DNA from: Cephalotus follicularis | Taxonomy: Eukaryota > Streptophyta > Magnoliopsida > Oxalidales > Cephalotaceae | Assembly (NCBI GenBank): GCA_001972305.1 | Contig: BDDD01005075.1 | Coordinates: forward strand, 2,609 to 66,608 | Length of the DNA: 64,000 nt | Direction: 5' to 3' | Shown: piece by piece, positions 59,590 to 64,000 of the stretch | How positions within the stretch are numbered: position 1 is the first letter of the stretch | Layout: each line of letters starts with the position of its first letter | Notes under the pieces: generated by a model | Told to the model about the DNA's origin: nothing | The model's input: only the letters and a program-made list of their open reading frames with translations | The model's database searches: none | Position numbers and translations under genes: made by a program

Positions 59590-59960
59590 ATAGAATCATA
59601 AAACAGTTTACAAACAGTTTATGAAACAAATCAGTTACGAAACAACATAAATACAAAACAAATCAGATGTGAATCAAAACAGAACGGTTACGAAACAAAA
59701 CAGAATAGTTACGAATCATAACAGATCAGTTACGAATCAGAACAGAACGAAACAAAACAGTATCCGAAACAAAGCAGTTTCCCAAAACGAAACGGTATCC
59801 GAAACAAAACAATATCATGCTCGATACAGTATCTGAAACAAACACAATACGATACAAAACATCTTACGAAACGAAACACTTTACGAAACAGAAAAGAACA
59901 ATTCACGGAACAAAAGAAAACAGTTTTTGAACAGTACCAAACAAATAGATTACGGAACAA
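59590..59960. repeat. Degenerate short tandem repeat in G LTR
   Basis: Variations on ACGAAACAAAACAG and ATCAGTTACGAA recur about every 14-22 bases with poor conservation. Low complexity, not coding. Confidence 0.7.
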
Positions 59961-61559
59961 AACAAACAGTAAACGATAAATGATAATTTAAAAGTAGTAA
60001 GATTTCAAAAGTTAACTCAAAACAAAAATCTTAAGCAATATATCAGTTTAAACATTCTTTGAAGTCACATATGAATTTTCATAAAAACCAAATCCATAAC
60101 TTTCAAAACATACATGAAACCTTTCAAAACAGAAGTTCTATACTGAGGCACATAATGTATCACATATCAGATCACACGTCAGATCACATATAGCAAGGGA
60201 GTAGCTAATTCCACATGCCCACTAGAATTGAAGTGTACGGCACTACATATATCAATTCTCATAACATATCATATATCTGATCACACCTCGGATCACATAT
60301 CTGATCACATCTCAGATCACATAAACTAGAATCGATTCATACGCCTCTATCATACATAGCGGATCCATAAATCCACCTCATGGGATTTATTCATACACTC
60401 AGAGACGCCGTAGTCTAATCACACCGCTACGAAAGTGTCACGTCCCCGTGCCAGACCCACAACGTGCCTATGGTACGCCCCATTGGTGGGTACAATACTC
60501 AGTATTCATTTCAAAAATATTGATTTATCAAAATCAATTTAAAATCACATAAAATATGCTTTCACAAAACATATCGGAAAACCACTCACAACGGTATCAT
60601 AACATACATTTCATAACATATCGTATCCTTTCATATCATATGTATAAATTCGGAAACATTTATAAATGTAAAAAACGAACTTCATTTTCGAAACATGTCA
60701 AAACCATAAAACATTATCAATTTCTTAAACGAAGTAGCTTAGCAAAACTGTTTTCAGTTCGAAATATCAGATAGCCAAGGAAACGATAGAAATCCGTACA
60801 TATCCATTAGGCAATAAAATGTTTATTCAATCAAAAACCGATCGATGATAACCAAGAAATGAGATCCATACCAAATACAGAATCTGAAGTTATCTCAAAT
60901 AAAATCAGAAGGATAGCCAAGAAAGAAGGACATCCGTACTTCATTTACTAAAACAAAACCGAATTTATCTCAACAATACCGAAGGAGATATCAATGAACG
61001 AAACATTCATACAAAAATAAAATCGAATTCATTTAAACAAAACTGACAGAGAAATCCAAAGCAAAGAGAATCCGTACAATAACGAAAGATAAAGCTGAAA
61101 TTCATTCCTTAACAAACCAGTAGGAGGGTATCAAAGAAAGAGTTATCTGTGCCTCATGCGATCACCAAAACAACCTCAAGAATATGTATCGGGACTTCTC
61201 TAGACATCTCATCGGTTGTTGAAAATATCTAACAGAAATAAAATCGTTCTCATAAGGACTTGAAATAAAATCAGACCTCAACTCATGGGTCATTATACAC
61301 TGATCATAACCATATAAGATAACAATAGGTTTAATACGCCCAATTCGCAGAAGTCTCATCTAAACATAATATCGAATTCGCTAAGGTAAGTCCAAGTTGT
61401 CTAATTCATCCAATTTCGAATCATAATACTAGTTCAGCTCATAATATTGTAAAACGATTACAGAAATACATAATTCAACCGAAAATAGAATTTAACGGAA
61501 TAGGGTTCAGAGTTTACCGAAAGCAGTCAAAACGGAGCACAGAGCCATAATCACATCGC

Positions 61560-62130
61560 GGAACTGGAACGGATCACACCTATGCGAAGAGCGGAGTCGG
61601 AAAACTGTCTGAAAACATGTTGCCGGAGACAGCCGCGGGTGGGCTCACGCGCCGCCGCTGGCCAGCGCGTGTCTATCATGCGTCGCCGGTCAGTAGGCGT
61701 GAGGGTCCGATCTGGAGTGTTTGATGTCGGTGATCACATATTCATGGCGCATTTGCCATGAAATCACCGCGTTTGGCCAGAACGAAGACGTTTGACCGCG
61801 ACTGGACTTTCGCCGATATGCTTTTCCGGCATCACCAAGGGTCGGGGCTGGTCGGGTTCGCTTCCTCTCGTCACCAGGATGCTGAATATGACCTTGGCTT
61901 GTCTTGACGATCACCGGAGCGGGAGCTATGGCGCTCGACAGTGGCAGGGAGAGAAGAAGTCGCGCACGCCGAAGGAGACGTCGGTCGGTGCAGGGGTTAG
62001 GTCCGGTGGACTCAGGAGGTTGCGGGGGTTCGACCGGTGCCTTCACCGGTGCCATATCGGTGCCGACGGCGACGGCAAAGGGTGAGAGGGGAGAGAGAAC
62101 GGGGGAGAGAGAGGTGGCCAGGAGAGAGAG
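61560..62130. other. GC-rich island inside G LTR
   Basis: Markedly richer in G+C and CpG than any other stretch here. On the minus strand it follows a CT-rich leader (62090-62150) and contains a 121-codon frame with an ATG at 62055 (MAPVKAPVEPPQPPESTG). I do not recognise the product. It may be a short leader ORF, a captured host exon, or chance. Confidence 0.6.
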
Positions 62131-62411
62131 AGCGTGTGTGGGAGAGAAATAATTTTTAATACAAAATAGGGTTTTCTAATTGCTTAAAAGTGCTGAAATT
62201 GGTTTTAACAAATAAACAAAAAGCCAAAATATTTTATTTATTCATAGACTTAATATCAAAACCCACTAGCCTAAGGCCAAAACCCGCTTAGCCTAGCCAA
62301 AAGCAAAACAAACCGAAAAACGGGCAGTCAACAAACAGAAAAAAAATCGACAGCCCACACGAAACAAATCGAAAAGCCCGAAAAATCTACACGGAAAAAT
62401 GGGATATTACA

Positions 62412-62447
62412 TTTCCACCCCCCTGAAAAGGATTTCATCCCGAAATC
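62412..62447 (-). promoter_or_regulatory. Polypurine tract and preceding stem-loop of G
   Basis: On the minus strand AGGGGGGTGGAAA abuts the LTR. A stem (GATTTC at 62431-62436 with GAAATC at 62442-62447) precedes it, as in D. Confidence 0.85.
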
Positions 62448-63638
62448 TATAACCCCTACTAACCTGAAACAAACAGATTATCCAGACAGAACGCGCCATA
62501 TCATATCAATAGAAACCTCAAACCATATGTGAAAACAGTATGAATAACCATTACAACCATACTCTTAGGATTTCCCGAAAATCGGGCATGATGTATTCGT
62601 TTATCGGACTCCGTGCCACCTGATAAACCACAGTTTATATGTTTGGAGATCAACTCTCATATCTCATCACAGTTTATATGCTGGGGTTCAACCCGTACCA
62701 GACTATATCACCACTAAATCAAATATACCATTTGCACGCGATAGACAATCCTTTCAATACTCTCAAAGATGAGCTTAATCATATCCACTAATATCATAAG
62801 CATCCAAAAGATAATCATGTCAATGAAATAATCAATTGAGTACATTCTAACTCTTATAATCTCCCAAAAATTAGGCATGTAGTATTCGTTTATCGGACTT
62901 ATGCCCCCTGAAAAGAAAACACAATTTATATCCACACTCCCGAAGGAGGAACAATCAATTATAATTAGGCTCAGCCCTCAGTAAACCACAATTTAAGTCC
63001 GAATCATCATTCCAATCTCTCAAATATGAACTCATGCATATCCAATACATCAACATACATCTCATAAGCACTGCCACATGTCGGCAGGTTGATAACTGAA
63101 TAAACATATCTTTAAGTTACCTCTTATACATAACAAGTCTCATAAATCTATACAATTTAGTTTATGAACAAAAGGCACTCTTTACAAATCATATAAACAA
63201 ATCCATATCCATTATCATAAGCAATAAATGTGTGCAGAGGTGTAGCAGATATATATAATATTGATCATGTGAGATGCATACCTAGCATAAAAGATGTGAA
63301 CAATGCCATATCATATCCATATAAGCCATAACACAATCTGTCATTAGTAACTCCACCATATGTCATCATCCAAAGCCTTTTATCCATATCAATCCATGAC
63401 CATGCTATATCTATTACATTTCATATCCGTTTGCGGTCCATATCCATTTACAATCTATATTCGTTTATGATTCATAGCCATATAGCACTCCACTAGGAAT
63501 GTAGAGGTAAACTCCATATGTAGTTGACATCGAGGGGTTGACTAAATACATATACTGTCACATATCAGCATATATAAGCAGTTAACTGTCACATCGGTCC
63601 ATTCACAACTATTTCGAGCATCCATGCAATGTCCACCA
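62448..63638. other. G: 3' interior, non-coding
   Basis: AT-rich, with no credible frame on either strand. The block around 62570-62640 (GTATTCGTTTATCGGACT) recurs at 62880-62940, an imperfect duplication about 310 bp apart. CATATCC words are frequent between 63250 and 63480. Confidence 0.6.
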
Positions 63639-63848
63639 TTCAATAACAGTCCATCCGATCACTAACCGTTCAATAACGACCCTTATGATCACTGTCTGAT
63701 CAATAACGATCCATTCGATCACTGTCTATTCTATAACGGGTCACACGATCTCTATCCATTCAACAATGGTCCTTACGATCACGATCTGTTCAATAACGGT
63801 CCTTAACGATACTATGCGATCAATAACGATACACTAGCCATCCATACA
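63639..63848. repeat. 30-bp minisatellite, seven units
   Basis: Units begin TTCAATAACGG (or ATCAATAACGA) at 63639, 63669, 63699, 63729, 63759, 63789 and 63819, with an exact 30-bp period. Each contains a CGATCAC-like core. Stops interrupt the only open frame. Confidence 0.9.
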
Positions 63849-64000
63849 CTATCCATTCACAATGACCATTCATATTCTATCTCGATCAACCACTATTCGA
63901 TACAGAAGTTATCCAGACAATAATTATGCCTTTCGGCCCATTCGATCGATCGCTTAGCATTACGGCTCATTCGGTCTGTCTTTTAATCGCTATACAGTTG

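Larger units (their letters stand above)
59205..62411 (-). repeat. G: 3' LTR
   Basis: 3.2 kb, starting TGTAACACCCCC and ending GGATATTACA. The blocks at 59515-59590 and 60340-60420 match L. It has a low-complexity CAAAACAG-like stretch at 59590-59960, ATCACAT repeats at 60150-60320, and a GC-rich island at 61560-62130. No GTCGAC array. Confidence 0.88.
34570..64000 (-). mobile_element. E: Ty3/gypsy chromovirus, multiply interrupted, runs off the window
   Basis: The 3' LTR is 34570-37309. Internal pieces are 37310-38601, 53399-54917 and 57488-59204, separated by D, F and G. The 5-bp flank TGTCT (34565-34569) is a candidate TSD, but its partner and the 5' LTR lie beyond 64000. The order on the minus strand is gag, protease, RT, RNase H, integrase, chromodomain, as in A and C but clearly diverged from them. 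All frames are broken. Confidence 0.92.
59205..64000 (-). mobile_element. G: gypsy-type LTR element, 3' end only
   Basis: A 3' LTR (59205-62411) is followed by a polypurine tract and an interior that runs off the window. The left flank TTCAC (59200-59204) is the candidate TSD. The LTR is related to L and D. No coding sequence is reached by 64000, so autonomy cannot be judged. Confidence 0.85.

Noticed and set aside
63639..63848. Ten-residue protein repeat encoded by the 30-bp minisatellite
   Set aside because: The one open phase on the minus strand is interrupted by a stop in the fourth unit, and no start is present.

Overview
This window is plant heterochromatin made almost entirely of nested LTR retrotransposons. 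It is AT-rich and I see no host gene, tRNA, rRNA or CRISPR array. The coding remnants are plant Ty3/gypsy chromoviruses (gag, protease, RT, RNase H, integrase and chromodomain; Tekay/Del-like by motif) and Ty1/copia. Primer sites match the 3' end of plant initiator tRNA-Met. A seed-plant nuclear genome is the natural reading; the species cannot be named from sequence alone. The nest can be unpicked because most insertions keep a readable 5-bp target-site duplication (TSD). The outermost readable element is copia J (minus strand): LTR remnant about 2441-4052, pol at 4053-5238 and 33600-34569. Copia H (5239-33594, TSD GTTGG) sits in J. Gypsy A (8496-18415, TSD ATGTC) sits in the RT of H. Solo LTR I (25487-33535, TSD ACGTT) sits in the 5' LTR of H. 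Solo LTR L (27933-33517, TSD GACAC/GATAC) sits in I, and solo LTR B (29901-32517, TSD GTTTA) sits in L. Gypsy E (34570 to beyond the window) interrupts the integrase of J. E carries D (38602-53393, TSD CCCGT), solo LTR F (54918-57482, TSD TAGGA) and G (59205 to beyond the window). D is a non-coding element with a 373-bp interior, and its 5' LTR holds gypsy C (40264-50468, TSD CGGAT/TGGAT). The left edge (4-448) is a near-perfect giant hairpin beside a plus-strand copia LTR remnant (K). Every coding region is broken by stops, frameshifts or lost catalytic residues, so no element here is autonomous as it stands. The most unusual feature is not a gene. Nine of the eleven LTR-bearing units (A, B, C, D, E, F, I, J, K), plus solo LTR L, carry arrays of a 10-bp near-palindrome built on GTCGAC: CAGTCGACTG in gypsy A/B/C/D/L, and GCGTCGACGC-like in gypsy E/F and copia I/J/K. 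Units are spaced about 20-22 bp (two helical turns), with wider linkers of about 26-32 bp in several arrays. The same layout recurs in unrelated families, in U3 upstream of the TATA box and/or in the transcribed leader. LTRs of H and G lack it. This looks like a shared cis-regulatory or RNA-level module, and I do not recognise a published description of it.
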